41,735 nucleotides of DNA from Rubrivivax sp. (GTDB lineage: Bacteria > Pseudomonadota > Gammaproteobacteria > Burkholderiales > Burkholderiaceae_C), in contig JAIXZR010000271.1 in assembly GCA_027489455.1 (NCBI GenBank), forward strand, positions 1-41,735, written 5' to 3'. The translations under genes and the position numbers were made by a program. The notes beneath the pieces were generated by a model, which saw only the letters and a list, made by a program, of their open reading frames with translations, was not told the DNA's origin and searched no databases. This document shows, piece after piece, positions 24,399-32,676 of this stretch. The stretch's first letter is position 1. Every line of letters starts with the position of its first letter.

Positions 24399-24415
24399 GG
24401 CACGGATGTCGTGCC
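24399..24415. promoter_or_regulatory. Inverted repeat upstream of the phosphodiesterase gene
   Basis: GGCACG-GATGT-CGTGCC is a perfect 6-base inverted repeat with a 5-base spacer. Its last base is 23 bases before the start codon at 24438. It may be an operator or a leader hairpin in the mRNA. Control by phosphate status would be plausible for this gene, but the repeat is not a Pho box. Confidence 0.4.
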
Positions 24416-24437
24416 GCCACCGCCCCGAGGACCTGCC

Positions 24438-25736
24438 ATGCCAACCCCCTTGCCACCGAAGGCCGCCGCGAAGGCCACGCTGCTGGTCACGCTGACGACC
24501 GCCCTGACCGCGGCACTGCTGGCCGCCAGCCCACTGCCGGCGTCGGCACAGGCCGCGGCCGTGGCCAAGCGCGCGACGGCGCAGCTGGGGCCGCGCCCCT
24601 TCTTCCTGGTCGAGGACATGACCGACAGCCCGCTGAAGCAGGAGCTGCAGGCCTGCGTGGCACGGCGCACGGGCTACGTGCGCTCGCAGTTCTCGATCGG
24701 CCACCGCGGCGCGCCGCTGCAGTTTCCCGAACACACGCAGGAAAGCTACGAAGCCGCCGCGCTAATGGGCGCAGGCATCCTGGAATGCGACGTGGCGTTC
24801 ACGAAGGACAAGGAACTGGTCTGCCGCCACGCGCAGAACGACCTGCACACCACCACCAACATCCTGGCCACGCCGCTGGCCGCCAAGTGCACCCAGCCCT
24901 TCGTGCCGGCCACCTTCGACGCCAACGGCAACCGCCTGACGCCGGCCACTGCCGAGTGCCGCACCAGCGACATCACGCTGGCCGAGTTCAAGACCCTGCG
25001 CGGCAAGATGGATGCGGCCAACGCCAACGCCCGCACCGTGGCGGAATACCTGGGCGGCACCGCCAACTGGCGCACCGATCTCTACAGCGGCCCCAGCAGC
25101 GGCACGCTGCTGTCGCACAAGGAAAGCATCGCGCTCTTCCAGCGCCTGGGCGTGAAGATGACGCCCGAGCTGAAGTTCCCGACCGTGGCCATGCCCTTCG
25201 ACGGCTTCACGCAGGAAGCCTATGCGCAGAAGCTGATCGACGAGTACCGCGCCGCCGGCGTGCCGCCGCAGAACGTCTGGCCGCAGTCCTTCCACCTGCC
25301 CGACGTGCTGTATTGGGTGAACAGCGAGCCCGCCTTCGGCGTGCAGGCGGTTTTCCTGGACGACGCCAACACGATGGCCGACGTGCCCAGCCTGGCCGAT
25401 CTGCAGGCCCTGCGTGCGCAGGGCGTGCGCATCTGGGCCCCGCCCACCTTCGTGCTGCTGGCGGCCGGGCCAGGCAACAGCATCGTGCCTTCGCAGGCGG
25501 CGCTGAACGCCCGCACCGCCGGGCTGGACCTGATCACCTGGACGGTCGAGCGCTCGGGCATCCTGGCCGACGGCAGCAACGGCTTCTACTACCAGACCTT
25601 CGACAGCTCGGTCCGCCGCGAGGGCGACGTGCTGCGCGTGCTGGACGTGCTGGGCCGCCAGATCGGCGTGCTCGGCGTGTTCAGCGACTGGCCGGCCACG
25701 ACCACGTTCTACGCCAACTGCGCCGGGCTGCGCTGA
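24438..25736 (+). CDS. Exported glycerophosphodiester phosphodiesterase
   Basis: This 432-residue GDPD-family enzyme hydrolyses glycerophosphodiesters to sn-glycerol-3-phosphate and an alcohol. The signal peptide covers about residues 1-38 ([18 protein letters not shown], ending ASAQA). Catalytic motifs are visible: [21 protein letters not shown] (His-Arg and Glu), [22 protein letters not shown] (Glu-X-Asp and the second His), and MTPELKFP. It contains an insertion between these (residues about 140-215) typical of the long secreted bacterial form, similar to GlpQ. GAGG sits 8 bases before the ATG at 24438; a start at 24411 has no such site. It is followed by a hairpin. Confidence 0.9.
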   Translation: MPTPLPPKAAAKATLLVTLTTALTAALLAASPLPASAQAAAVAKRATAQLGPRPFFLVEDMTDSPLKQELQACVARRTGYVRSQFSIGHRGAPLQFPEHTQESYEAAALMGAGILECDVAFTKDKELVCRHAQNDLHTTTNILATPLAAKCTQPFVPATFDANGNRLTPATAECRTSDITLAEFKTLRGKMDAANANARTVAEYLGGTANWRTDLYSGPSSGTLLSHKESIALFQRLGVKMTPELKFPTVAMPFDGFTQEAYAQKLIDEYRAAGVPPQNVWPQSFHLPDVLYWVNSEPAFGVQAVFLDDANTMADVPSLADLQALRAQGVRIWAPPTFVLLAAGPGNSIVPSQAALNARTAGLDLITWTVERSGILADGSNGFYYQTFDSSVRREGDVLRVLDVLGRQIGVLGVFSDWPATTTFYANCAGLR

Positions 25737-25743
25737 CGCAACC

Positions 25744-25763
25744 AGGGGCCTGCCGGGGCCCCT
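25744..25763 (+). terminator. GC hairpin after the phosphodiesterase gene
   Basis: AGGGGCC (25744-25750) and GGCCCCT (25757-25763) form a 7-base perfect stem with a 6-base loop, 7 bases past the stop codon. There is no T tract after it. Confidence 0.5.
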
Positions 25764-25825
25764 GACCCCGACACCGCGCAGGGCTGCTGCGCCACGGGCG
25801 CAGCGCCGCTGTCGACAATCGCGGC

Positions 25826-26695
25826 ATGTCTGCCCACGGCCTGCCACTGCACGCATCCACCCCCCACCGATGGCGCAGGCCCGGCCTGGGCCTGGCGCTG
25901 ATGGCCGGCACCATCGCCGGCGCCTGGGCACAGGCCGTGGAGGAAACCCGGCGCGAGCAGCGCCCGCCGCGCGCCTGGGATGCCAGCGTGGGCTTCATCG
26001 CCAGCCACGGCGCGGCCTATGCCGGATCAGCGCGGCGCAGCAGCCAGATCACGCCCGGCCTGGGGCTGCGCTGGGGGCGTTTCAGCCTGGTCAGCCGCAG
26101 CGCGTTCTCGGTGCGCGGCAGCGACGCCGCGGCCGGTGGCGGGCTGCGCGTGGAGCTGGCCGATGGCGAGCGCCTGCGCGTGGGCCTGGGCCTGCGCGGC
26201 GACAGCGGGCGGCAGGAATCCGACAGCCCGGAGCTGCGCGGCCTGGGCGATGTGCGCCGCACGGTGCGGCTGCGGCTGTCGGTCTCGTACCGGCTGGACG
26301 ATGGCTGGCGGCTGCGCGCCAGCGCGCTGGCCGACGCGCTGGGCCGCGGCACCGGCTTGCTGGGCGATGTGCAGGTCTCGCGCGACTTTGCCCTGGCCGA
26401 GAACCTGAACGCCAACGCCGCGCTGGTGCTGGGCTTCAGCGACCGGCGGCACATGCAGGCCACCTACGGCATCACGCCCGAACAGGCGCAGCGCAGCGGC
26501 TACCCGGTCACCACGGCATCGGCCGGGCTGCGCGAGATCAGCGCCAACTTCGGGCTGCGGCGCGGCCTGTCCAAGCACTGGGCGGTGTTCGGCGGCGGTG
26601 GGGTGTCCAGGCTGGTGGGGCAGGCCGCGCGCAGCCCGATCAGCTTCCAGACCACGAGCTGGGCGCTGAGCGCCGGGCTCGTCTACCGCTTCTAG
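25826..26695 (+). CDS. MipA/OmpV family outer-membrane protein
   Basis: This 289-residue beta-barrel protein has a signal peptide over about residues 1-36 (RPGLGLALMAGTIAGAWAQA). Alternating-residue beta strands follow and the chain ends ALSAGLVYRF, with a terminal Phe as expected for BAM recognition. Glycine-rich turns (GLRWGRFSLVSR, GLRVELADGERLRVGLGLRGD) and the DASVGFIASHGAAYAGSARRSSQITPG opening match MipA/OmpV, a family implicated in outer-membrane structure or scaffolding of murein enzymes. It is 11 bases upstream of the next membrane-protein gene. Confidence 0.88.
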   Translation: MSAHGLPLHASTPHRWRRPGLGLALMAGTIAGAWAQAVEETRREQRPPRAWDASVGFIASHGAAYAGSARRSSQITPGLGLRWGRFSLVSRSAFSVRGSDAAAGGGLRVELADGERLRVGLGLRGDSGRQESDSPELRGLGDVRRTVRLRLSVSYRLDDGWRLRASALADALGRGTGLLGDVQVSRDFALAENLNANAALVLGFSDRRHMQATYGITPEQAQRSGYPVTTASAGLREISANFGLRRGLSKHWAVFGGGGVSRLVGQAARSPISFQTTSWALSAGLVYRF

Positions 26696-26706
26696 GCCGG
26701 CGCGCC

Positions 26707-27471
26707 ATGGCGCCACCCGTCGCGCGCGCGGCCGCGCAGGTTGCGGCACCCGGTGCCGGCCTGCCGCTGTGGCCGCTGGCCGCGTTGGCCGGGTTGCTGC
26801 CGCTGGTGGCCACGCTGCTGGCCTGGGGGCTGTCGGTGCGGCTGGAACTGGTGCCGGCCTGCAACCCCTTCATCGACGGCTGCACCTCGATCAGTCGCGC
26901 GGCACGGCACGATCTGCCGAACCATCTCTTCCGCGCGCTGATGCTGCCCGCTGCCACGCTGCAGGGGCTGGTGTGGCTGCTGGCGGCGCTGTGGCTGCGG
27001 CAGGCCATCGGCCCGCGCCCGGGGCTGCTGGCCATGGCCGCGCTGGGCGGCACGGCCGCGGTGGCGCTGGTGCTCTACGCCACCTTCCTGGGCACCGAAG
27101 GCGCCACCTACCGGCTGCTGCGCCAGTACGGCACGGTGGCCTACTTCGGCTTCACCTGCCTGTGCATGCTGCTGCTGGGCCAGGGCGTGCAGGCGCTGGC
27201 ACGGCAAGGCGCCGGCCCGGCCCTGCCCACGGCCCTGGTGCGCGCCCACGTGCTGCTGGCCTGCACGCTGGTGCTGCTGGGCGTGGCCAACGCCATCGTC
27301 GCGGCCACGCTGTCGGCCGAATGGAAGGGCCGCATCGAGAACGTCACGGAATGGTGGGGCGCCTTGATCTTCGTGCTCTGCTTCTGGGCGCTGGCGGCGA
27401 TGTGGTGGCGGGGCAGGGTGCGGCTGGGGTGGGCCGCATCGCAGCACGGCCAGGCACCGCTGGCGCGCTGA
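26707..27471 (+). CDS. Frag1/DRAM/Sfk1-like six-span membrane protein
   Basis: This 254-residue integral membrane protein has about six hydrophobic segments (near 20-45, 85-105, 112-132, 145-162, 175-200 and 220-240). The first periplasmic loop, ACNPFIDGCTSISRAARHD, with two cysteines and a Ser-Ile-Ser motif, resembles the conserved loop of the Frag1/DRAM/Sfk1 group; the function of bacterial members is unknown. It is probably co-transcribed with the MipA/OmpV gene (11-base gap). The family call is based on layout and the SIS loop only. Confidence 0.75.
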   Translation: MAPPVARAAAQVAAPGAGLPLWPLAALAGLLPLVATLLAWGLSVRLELVPACNPFIDGCTSISRAARHDLPNHLFRALMLPAATLQGLVWLLAALWLRQAIGPRPGLLAMAALGGTAAVALVLYATFLGTEGATYRLLRQYGTVAYFGFTCLCMLLLGQGVQALARQGAGPALPTALVRAHVLLACTLVLLGVANAIVAATLSAEWKGRIENVTEWWGALIFVLCFWALAAMWWRGRVRLGWAASQHGQAPLAR

Positions 27472-27573
27472 GCGCACACGGCCCGCGGCCACGGCCTGGC
27501 AATGCCCCCGGGCCGCCGTGCAGGCAGCCGCTTCGCCGACACTGCGCCTCAGCCCTGCACGACGCCCCACCCC

Positions 27574-28323
27574 ATGCCCCCCTGCCCCCAACCCACCCGC
27601 CGCCACTGGCTGGCCGGCGCCGCCACGCTGGCGCTGCTGCCGGCCTGGGCCCAGCCTGCCCCTGGCACGGCCACGCCATCGCGCTACACCACCGGCCCGG
27701 CCAGCATCGACGGCATCGGCAAGCGCTACATGGGCCGCGAGATCGCCGCCGTGATGGGCTGGCAGGGCGCAGCCTGGCTGGAGCGCGAGGAACGCGAACG
27801 CGAAGAGCGCACCGATCTGCTGATGGCCGCGCTGGCGTTGAAGCCCGGCATGGTGGTGGCCGACATCGGCGCTGGCACCGGCTTCCTGGCGCGCCGCATG
27901 GCCGCCGCCGTGGGGCCCGGCGGGCGCGTGCTGGCGGTGGACGTGCAGCCGCAGATGGTGCGCCTGCTGCAGCAGCTGGCCACGCAGCTGAAGCTGACGA
28001 ACATCGAGCCGCGGCTGGGTGCCGAAGACGACGTGAAGCTGCCCGCCGCCAGCGTGGACCTGGCCATCATGGTGGACGTCTATCACGAGCTTTCGCACCC
28101 CTACGAGGTGCTGGCCAGCGTGGTGCGCGCCGTCAAGCCGGGCGGCCTGGTGGTGTTCGTCGAATACAAGGCCGAGGACTGGCAGGTGCCGATCAAGCCG
28201 CTGCACAAAATGAGCGAAGCGCAGGTGCGGCGCGAAGCCGAAGTGCACCCGCTGGCCTGGGTGCGCACGGTGGCCACCCTGCCCTGGCAGCACATGGTGG
28301 TCTTCCGCCGGCGCGATGGCTGA
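27574..28323 (+). CDS. Class I SAM-dependent methyltransferase with an export-type signal
   Basis: This 249-residue protein carries a Rossmann-type methyltransferase domain at about 80-245: motif I VVADIGAGTGFLARRMA, motif II VLAVDVQPQMV, motif III LAIMVDVYHELSHP, and post-I VLASVVRAVKPGGLVVFVEY. Unusually, it opens with PTRRHWLAGAATLALLPAWAQP, a twin-arginine-like signal peptide. If it is exported, folded export through Tat with bound SAM is conceivable because the periplasm lacks free SAM. The start at 27574 gives this N-terminus. The gene overlaps the AarF/UbiB-like gene by 8 bases. The substrate is unknown. Confidence 0.85.
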   Translation: MPPCPQPTRRHWLAGAATLALLPAWAQPAPGTATPSRYTTGPASIDGIGKRYMGREIAAVMGWQGAAWLEREEREREERTDLLMAALALKPGMVVADIGAGTGFLARRMAAAVGPGGRVLAVDVQPQMVRLLQQLATQLKLTNIEPRLGAEDDVKLPAASVDLAIMVDVYHELSHPYEVLASVVRAVKPGGLVVFVEYKAEDWQVPIKPLHKMSEAQVRREAEVHPLAWVRTVATLPWQHMVVFRRRDG

Positions 28324-29695
28324 TCGGCCGGGGCCGCCCGCGCCGCGCGCCGAAAGCGCCGTGCCGCAGGGCCGCGCGCAGCGCTTCCTGCACCTGGGCC
28401 GGGCCGTGGGCGGGATGGCGGCGAGTGCCGCCGCGCAGGGCCTGCAACAGCTGGCGCGGGGCGAGCGCCCGGCGCTGCAGGACCTGATGTTCACGCCAGC
28501 CAATGCGCGCCGGCTGGCGGGGCGGCTGGCCACGCTGCGCGGCGCGGCGATGAAGCTGGGGCAGCTGATGTCGCTGGACGGCCACGGCGTGCTGCCGGCC
28601 GAGTTTGCCGAGCTGCTGGCCGGCCTGCGCGACCAGGCCCAGGCCATGCCCGCCACGCAGCTGGTGCAGGTGCTGCAAGCCGAATACGGCCCGCAATGGG
28701 ACCGGCGCTTCAAGCGGCTGAGCTTTGCGCCCATCGCCGCGGCCAGCATCGGCCAGGTGCACCGTGCCGAGACGCACGACGGCCGCGTGCTGGCGCTGAA
28801 GCTGCAGTACCCCGGCGTGCGCCGCAGCATCGATAGCGACATGGCCAACATCGCGCTGCTGCTACGCACCCCCGGCCTGGTGCCCGCCGGGCTGGACCTG
28901 GCGCCGCTGCTGGCGCGCGTGCGCGAGCAGCTGCTGCTGGAAACCGACTACGCACGCGAAGCCGCGCAGCTCACCGACTACCGCGCGCGGCTGGGGCCCG
29001 ACCCGGTGCTGTGGGTGCCGGCCGTGGTGCCCGAGCACTGCACGCCGCACATCCTGGCCACCGAGTTCGCGCCCGGCCAGCCGGTGGCCGCCTGGGCCGG
29101 CACGGCCCGGCCGCAGGCCGAGCGCGACCACATCGCGCGGGCCCTGTGCCGGCTGTCGGTGCGCGAGTTCTTCGAGATGCGGCTGGTGCAGACCGATCCG
29201 AACATCGGCAACTACCTCTACGACGCCACCAGCGGCCGCATCGCGCTGCTGGACTTCGGCGCCACCGAAGCCGTGTCACCCGAGCGCGTGGCCGCACTGC
29301 GCGAAATCGGCCTGGCGCTCAAAGCCGACGATGCCATCCGGCTGCAGGCCGCCGCGCAGGCCGCAGGCTTCATCGACGCCAGCGACCCGCCCGAGCAGAC
29401 GCGCGCCGTGATCGCGCTGATGCGGCTGTCGGGCGAGCCGCTGCGCCAGGTGGGCGACTACGACTTCGGCCGATCGACGCTGGTGGGCACGGTCTTCCAG
29501 CAGGGCCAGGCGCAGGTGATGCAGGGTGGCGGCTTTGCGCGCACGCCGCCGGCGGATCTGATCTTCCTGCAGCGCAAGTTCGCCGGCAGCTTCCTGCTGT
29601 GCGCCAAGCTGCAGGCGCGGGTGGACGTGGCGGCAGTGTTCGGCGAGCACCTGTCGGAGGCCGGGGCCGCCGCTGCATCAGCGCCCGGCGGCTGA
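28316..29695 (+). CDS. AarF/UbiB-family (ABC1) atypical kinase
   Basis: This 459-residue UbiB/ABC1-like kinase has the family-specific KxGQ motif MKLGQLMSLDG near residue 82. An Ala-rich nucleotide loop AAASIGQVHRAETHDGRVLALKLQYPGV follows with the lysine of the ATP site. Catalytic-loop elements are MRLVQTDPNIGNYLY and the metal-binding ALLDFGATE. Family members support ubiquinone and other prenyl-lipid biosynthesis as ATPases. It overlaps the methyltransferase gene at its start (8 bases) and the end of znuA (18 bases, convergent). It is shorter than UbiB proper and lacks the C-terminal membrane spans, fitting the ADCK3-like soluble branch. Confidence 0.9.
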   Translation: MADRPGPPAPRAESAVPQGRAQRFLHLGRAVGGMAASAAAQGLQQLARGERPALQDLMFTPANARRLAGRLATLRGAAMKLGQLMSLDGHGVLPAEFAELLAGLRDQAQAMPATQLVQVLQAEYGPQWDRRFKRLSFAPIAAASIGQVHRAETHDGRVLALKLQYPGVRRSIDSDMANIALLLRTPGLVPAGLDLAPLLARVREQLLLETDYAREAAQLTDYRARLGPDPVLWVPAVVPEHCTPHILATEFAPGQPVAAWAGTARPQAERDHIARALCRLSVREFFEMRLVQTDPNIGNYLYDATSGRIALLDFGATEAVSPERVAALREIGLALKADDAIRLQAAAQAAGFIDASDPPEQTRAVIALMRLSGEPLRQVGDYDFGRSTLVGTVFQQGQAQVMQGGGFARTPPADLIFLQRKFAGSFLLCAKLQARVDVAAVFGEHLSEAGAAAASAPGG

Positions 29696-30631
29696 AGGCT
29701 GCAGCGCTGCCAGCAGCGTGCTGGCGTTGTGGCTCATCATGCCCAGGTAGGTGCCCGCGGGGGTGCCGGGGGCGGACAACGCGTCGCTGTAGAGCGTGCC
29801 GCCCACGCGCGCACCGGTTTCCCGGGCGATGCGCTCGACCAGCCGCGGATCGCTGATGTTCTCCACGAACAGCGCCCGCACGCGTTGCGCCTTGAGCTGC
29901 CGAACCAGCTGCGCGATGTCGCCGGCGGCGGCTTCGCTGCCGGTGTTCCAGCCCTGCGCGGCACGGAAGCGCACGCCGTAGGCCTCGGCGAAGTAGCCGA
30001 AGGCGTCGTGCGTGGTGACGACGTTGCGGTCCTCGGCCGGCACCGCGGCCAGGCGCTGGCGGATCGAGGCGTCCAGCGCTGCCAGGCGCTGGGCATAGGC
30101 GGCGGCGCGCGCGTTCACCCCCGGGGCCGCCTCGGGCCGCGCCTGCACGATGCCTGCGCGGATGTTCTCGACGTAGCGCTGGGCATGCACCAGGCTCTGC
30201 CAGGCATGCGGATCGGCATGGCGCCCGCCCTGCCGCGGCGTGATGCCTGCCGTGGCGACGACCAGCGGGCCGCGGTAGCCGGCGGCGCGCACCAGCCGGT
30301 CGATCCAGCCTTCGAAGCCCAGGCCGTTGACGATCACCAGCTCGGCCTGCACGAGGTTGCGCACGGCCGCTGGCGTGGGGGTGAAGACATGCGCGTCGGC
30401 ATCGGGTCCCACCAGGGCGCTGACCTGTACCGCATCGCCGCCCACCTCCCGTGCCATGTCGGCCAGCAGCGAGAAGCTGGCCACCACGCGCAAGGGCGCC
30501 GGGGCTGGGGCTGGGGCTGGGGCTGCAGCGCCTGTGGCCCGGGCCTGCGGCAGCGTGGACGACACGAGCATGGCAGCGGCCGCCAGCAGCGCGCGGCGGC
30601 CGGAACGGGGGCACAGGAACGGCGGCATCAC
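29678..30631 (-). CDS. znuA: Zinc/manganese ABC transporter substrate-binding protein
   Basis: This 317-residue periplasmic metal-binding protein of cluster 9 (TroA/ZnuA) has a signal peptide near residues 1-32 followed by an Ala-Pro linker. Metal ligands fit the family: His81 (DADAHVF), His142 (ADPHAWQS), His208 (VVTTHDAFGYFA) and an acidic residue in YSDALS. There is no His-rich loop of the E. coli ZnuA kind. Its ATG overlaps the end of the permease gene by four bases. It is the last gene of the znuC-znuB-znuA operon on the minus strand. The Fur-family gene and ZrgA next door support zinc over manganese. Confidence 0.92.
   Translation of the reverse strand: MMPPFLCPRSGRRALLAAAAMLVSSTLPQARATGAAAPAPAPAPAPLRVVASFSLLADMAREVGGDAVQVSALVGPDADAHVFTPTPAAVRNLVQAELVIVNGLGFEGWIDRLVRAAGYRGPLVVATAGITPRQGGRHADPHAWQSLVHAQRYVENIRAGIVQARPEAAPGVNARAAAYAQRLAALDASIRQRLAAVPAEDRNVVTTHDAFGYFAEAYGVRFRAAQGWNTGSEAAAGDIAQLVRQLKAQRVRALFVENISDPRLVERIARETGARVGGTLYSDALSAPGTPAGTYLGMMSHNASTLLAALQPSAAGR
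30501..30524 (+). repeat. Four tandem GGGGCT repeats inside znuA
   Basis: Four perfect copies of a 6-base unit lie in the coding region of znuA, where on the coding strand they encode alternating Ala-Pro in the linker just after the signal peptide. The plus strand reads G4-N2-G4-N2-G4-N2-G4, an ideal quadruplex pattern. Copy-number changes would stay in frame and only lengthen or shorten the linker. Confidence 0.85.
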
Positions 30632-31536
30632 GGCATCGACCCTTGCAGCGGTGCCCGGGCGCGGCGGCTGCGCAGGCTGTCACGCGAGCCCAGGCAAAGA
30701 GAAACGACATACACCGCGCCAGCCAGCAGCACGATGGCCGGGCCCGAAGGCAGCCCGGCATGGAAGGACAGCAACAGCCCGCCATAGCCGCAGGCTGCGG
30801 CCAGCGCGCTGGCCAGCAGGGCGATGTGCGTGAGGTCCTGCGCCCAGCAGCGGGCGGCGATAGCCGGCAGCATCAGCAGGCCCACGGCCATCAGCGTGCC
30901 CATGGCCTGGAAGCCGGCCACCAGATTGGCCACCAGCAGCACCAGGAAGAGCTGGTGCAGCCAGCCGCCCAGGCCACGGCCCTGCGTGACCATGCGCAGG
31001 AAGCCTGGGTCGAAGCACTCCACCACCAGCGGGCGCCACACTGCCGCCAGCACCAGCAGGCTGACGCTGGCCACGCCCGCCACCAGCAGCAGCGCGGCAT
31101 CGTCCACGGCCAGCACGCTGCCGAACAGCACGCGCATCAGGTCGACGCTGCTGCCGTGGGTGGACATCAGCATCACGCCCGCGGCCAGGGCGATGAGATA
31201 GAAGGCGGCGAAGCTGGCGTCCTCGCGCTGCCGGGTGAAGCGCGCCACGCCACCGGCCAGCGCCGCCACCAGCAGCGCTGCGGCAAAGGCGCCCAGGCTC
31301 ATGGCGCCGAGCGAGAGGCCGAAGAAGATGAACGCCAGCGCCGCGCCCGGCAGCAGCGCGTGCGCCATCGCATCGCCCACCAGGCTCATGCGCCGCAGCA
31401 CCAGCAGGGTGCCCACCGGCCCGCTGCTCAAGGCCAGCGCCAGGCAGGCCACCAGCGCGCGGCGCATGAAGCCAAACTCGGCGAAGGGCTGGATGAAGAA
31501 GGCGTGCAGCGAAAACGCTGCCGGAGCGTCGGCCAT
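30628..31536 (-). CDS. znuB: Zinc ABC transporter permease
   Basis: This 302-residue ABC-3-type permease has about eight hydrophobic segments. The family's conserved cytoplasmic motif appears as RRMSLVGDAMAHALLPGAALAF near residue 50, with a later MAVGLLMLPAIAARCWAQDL. It forms the inner-membrane channel with ZnuC. It lies 13 bases after the ATPase gene and overlaps znuA by four bases. The C-terminus (SLCLGSRDSLRSRRARAPLQG) is basic and cytoplasmic. Confidence 0.92.
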   Translation of the reverse strand: MADAPAAFSLHAFFIQPFAEFGFMRRALVACLALALSSGPVGTLLVLRRMSLVGDAMAHALLPGAALAFIFFGLSLGAMSLGAFAAALLVAALAGGVARFTRQREDASFAAFYLIALAAGVMLMSTHGSSVDLMRVLFGSVLAVDDAALLLVAGVASVSLLVLAAVWRPLVVECFDPGFLRMVTQGRGLGGWLHQLFLVLLVANLVAGFQAMGTLMAVGLLMLPAIAARCWAQDLTHIALLASALAAACGYGGLLLSFHAGLPSGPAIVLLAGAVYVVSLCLGSRDSLRSRRARAPLQGSMP

Positions 31537-31549
31537 CGGGGCGCTGCCC

Positions 31550-32302
31550 TCAGGCTGCGGCCAGCAGCTCGGCGGCCCAGGGCTGGCGGCTGTCCCAGCG
31601 CTCGGCCAGGCGGCGCGCGCGCAGCAGGTGGGCGGGGGTCAGCACCTCGGCGGTGGGGCCCCAGGCCACGGGCTCGCGCGCCAGCATCAGCGTCTGCGGG
31701 AACCACTGGCGCACGGCCTGCAGATCGTGCAGCACGGCGATCACGGTGCGGGCTTCATCGTGCCAGCGGCGGATCACGCCCAGCAGATCCTGCGTGGTGT
31801 GGGCGTCGACGGCCGAGAAGGGCTCGTCCAGCAGGATCAGCGGTGCGTCCTGCAGCAACAGCCGCGCGAAGAGCACGCGCTGGAACTGCCCGGTGGACAG
31901 CTCGGCCAGGCTGCGCCCCTCCAGCCCGGCCAGCCCCACCGTGGCCAGAGCCTGGCTGGCCTGCTCGCAGCGCGCCCGCGTGGCTGCGCGCCACGCGCCC
32001 TGGCGGCCCCAGTGGCCCAGCATCACCACGTCCAGCACGCGCAGCGGGAAGCTGCGGTCGATCTGAGACACCTGCGGCAGGTAAGCCACGCGGCCCTGCA
32101 GCATCGGCGCCAGCTGCACCCTGCCCTGCTGCGGTGCCAGCTGGCCGGTGAGCGCCGACATCAGGCTGGTCTTGCCACCGCCGTTCGGGCCGACGATGGC
32201 GGTGAGCGAGCCGGCCGCGAAACTGCCGGACAGATCACGCACGGCGGGCTGCTGCTGCCAGGCCAGGTGCAGGTGGGACAGGGTGATGGCGGCGGTCGTC
32301 AT
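31550..32302 (-). CDS. znuC: Zinc ABC transporter ATP-binding protein
   Basis: This 250-residue ABC ATPase has Walker A GPNGGGKTSL, Q-loop YLPQVSQID, signature LSTGQFQRV, Walker B LILLDEPF, and switch His in VIAVLHDL. The signature reads LSTGQ instead of LSGGQ, a common variant in metal-type transporters. The start MTTAAITLSHLHLAW at 32302 is chosen because the frame upstream has no ABC homology. It is the first gene of the znuCBA operon, about 310 bases from the Fur/Zur-type box. Confidence 0.92.
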   Translation of the reverse strand: MTTAAITLSHLHLAWQQQPAVRDLSGSFAAGSLTAIVGPNGGGKTSLMSALTGQLAPQQGRVQLAPMLQGRVAYLPQVSQIDRSFPLRVLDVVMLGHWGRQGAWRAATRARCEQASQALATVGLAGLEGRSLAELSTGQFQRVLFARLLLQDAPLILLDEPFSAVDAHTTQDLLGVIRRWHDEARTVIAVLHDLQAVRQWFPQTLMLAREPVAWGPTAEVLTPAHLLRARRLAERWDSRQPWAAELLAAA

Positions 32303-32349
32303 GGCGGCAGTGGCGGGCTGGAGGCGAGGAGGACGGCCAGGCGCGAGGC

Positions 32350-32496
32350 TCAGGCCGACAGCGCCCAGGCCACGGCCAGCCACAGCGCCAGCAGCAGCAC
32401 GGCGGCAGCGGCCAGACGCCGGCCGGCGCCCCACATCAACAGGCTGGGCGGGTGGGCCGGGGCGGGGGGTGGCGGCACGAGCACGGGGGCGGGCAT
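32350..32496 (-). CDS. Possible small single-span membrane protein upstream of znuC
   Basis: An open frame of 48 codons (66 if begun at 32550) encodes a Pro-rich N-terminus and a C-terminal membrane segment (RLAAAAVLLLALWLAVAWALSA). It sits between the zur promoter and znuC on the znuC strand, so it would be the first gene of the zinc operon. There is no Shine-Dalgarno before either start, and composition alone could produce such a frame. It is the only possible gene I can see within 32303-32676. Confidence 0.3.
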   Translation of the reverse strand: MPAPVLVPPPPAPAHPPSLLMWGAGRRLAAAAVLLLALWLAVAWALSA

Positions 32497-32610
32497 GTCG
32501 GGGCAGTGCGGAGGTGGCAGAGAGGCGGCGCGGAGGTGTCGACGAAGCAAGTGCAGCGACGGATGCCCAAGAAGCCGCCGCCATGTCCTGCAACGCCAGG
32601 ATCGCGTTTA

Positions 32611-32639
32611 TTGAAAATGGATTATCGTTATCGTAGCAT
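32611..32639 (+). promoter_or_regulatory. zur promoter with embedded Fur/Zur-type box
   Basis: In an AT-rich island within otherwise GC-rich DNA there is a sigma-70-like promoter on the plus strand: TTGAAA at 32611-32616, a 17-base spacer, and TAGCAT at 32634-32639. Between them, GAAAATG plus GATTATCGTTATC (32613-32632) resembles the Fur consensus GATAATGATAATCATTATC; the last 13 bases match at 11 positions. A repressor bound here would block the promoter. Because the box lies between zur-zrgA and the divergent znuCBA operon, it probably controls both. I see no equally good promoter on the minus strand. Confidence 0.65.
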
Positions 32640-32676
32640 GCGATCATCCCGACGCCACCACCCCTTCGTCGACGCC

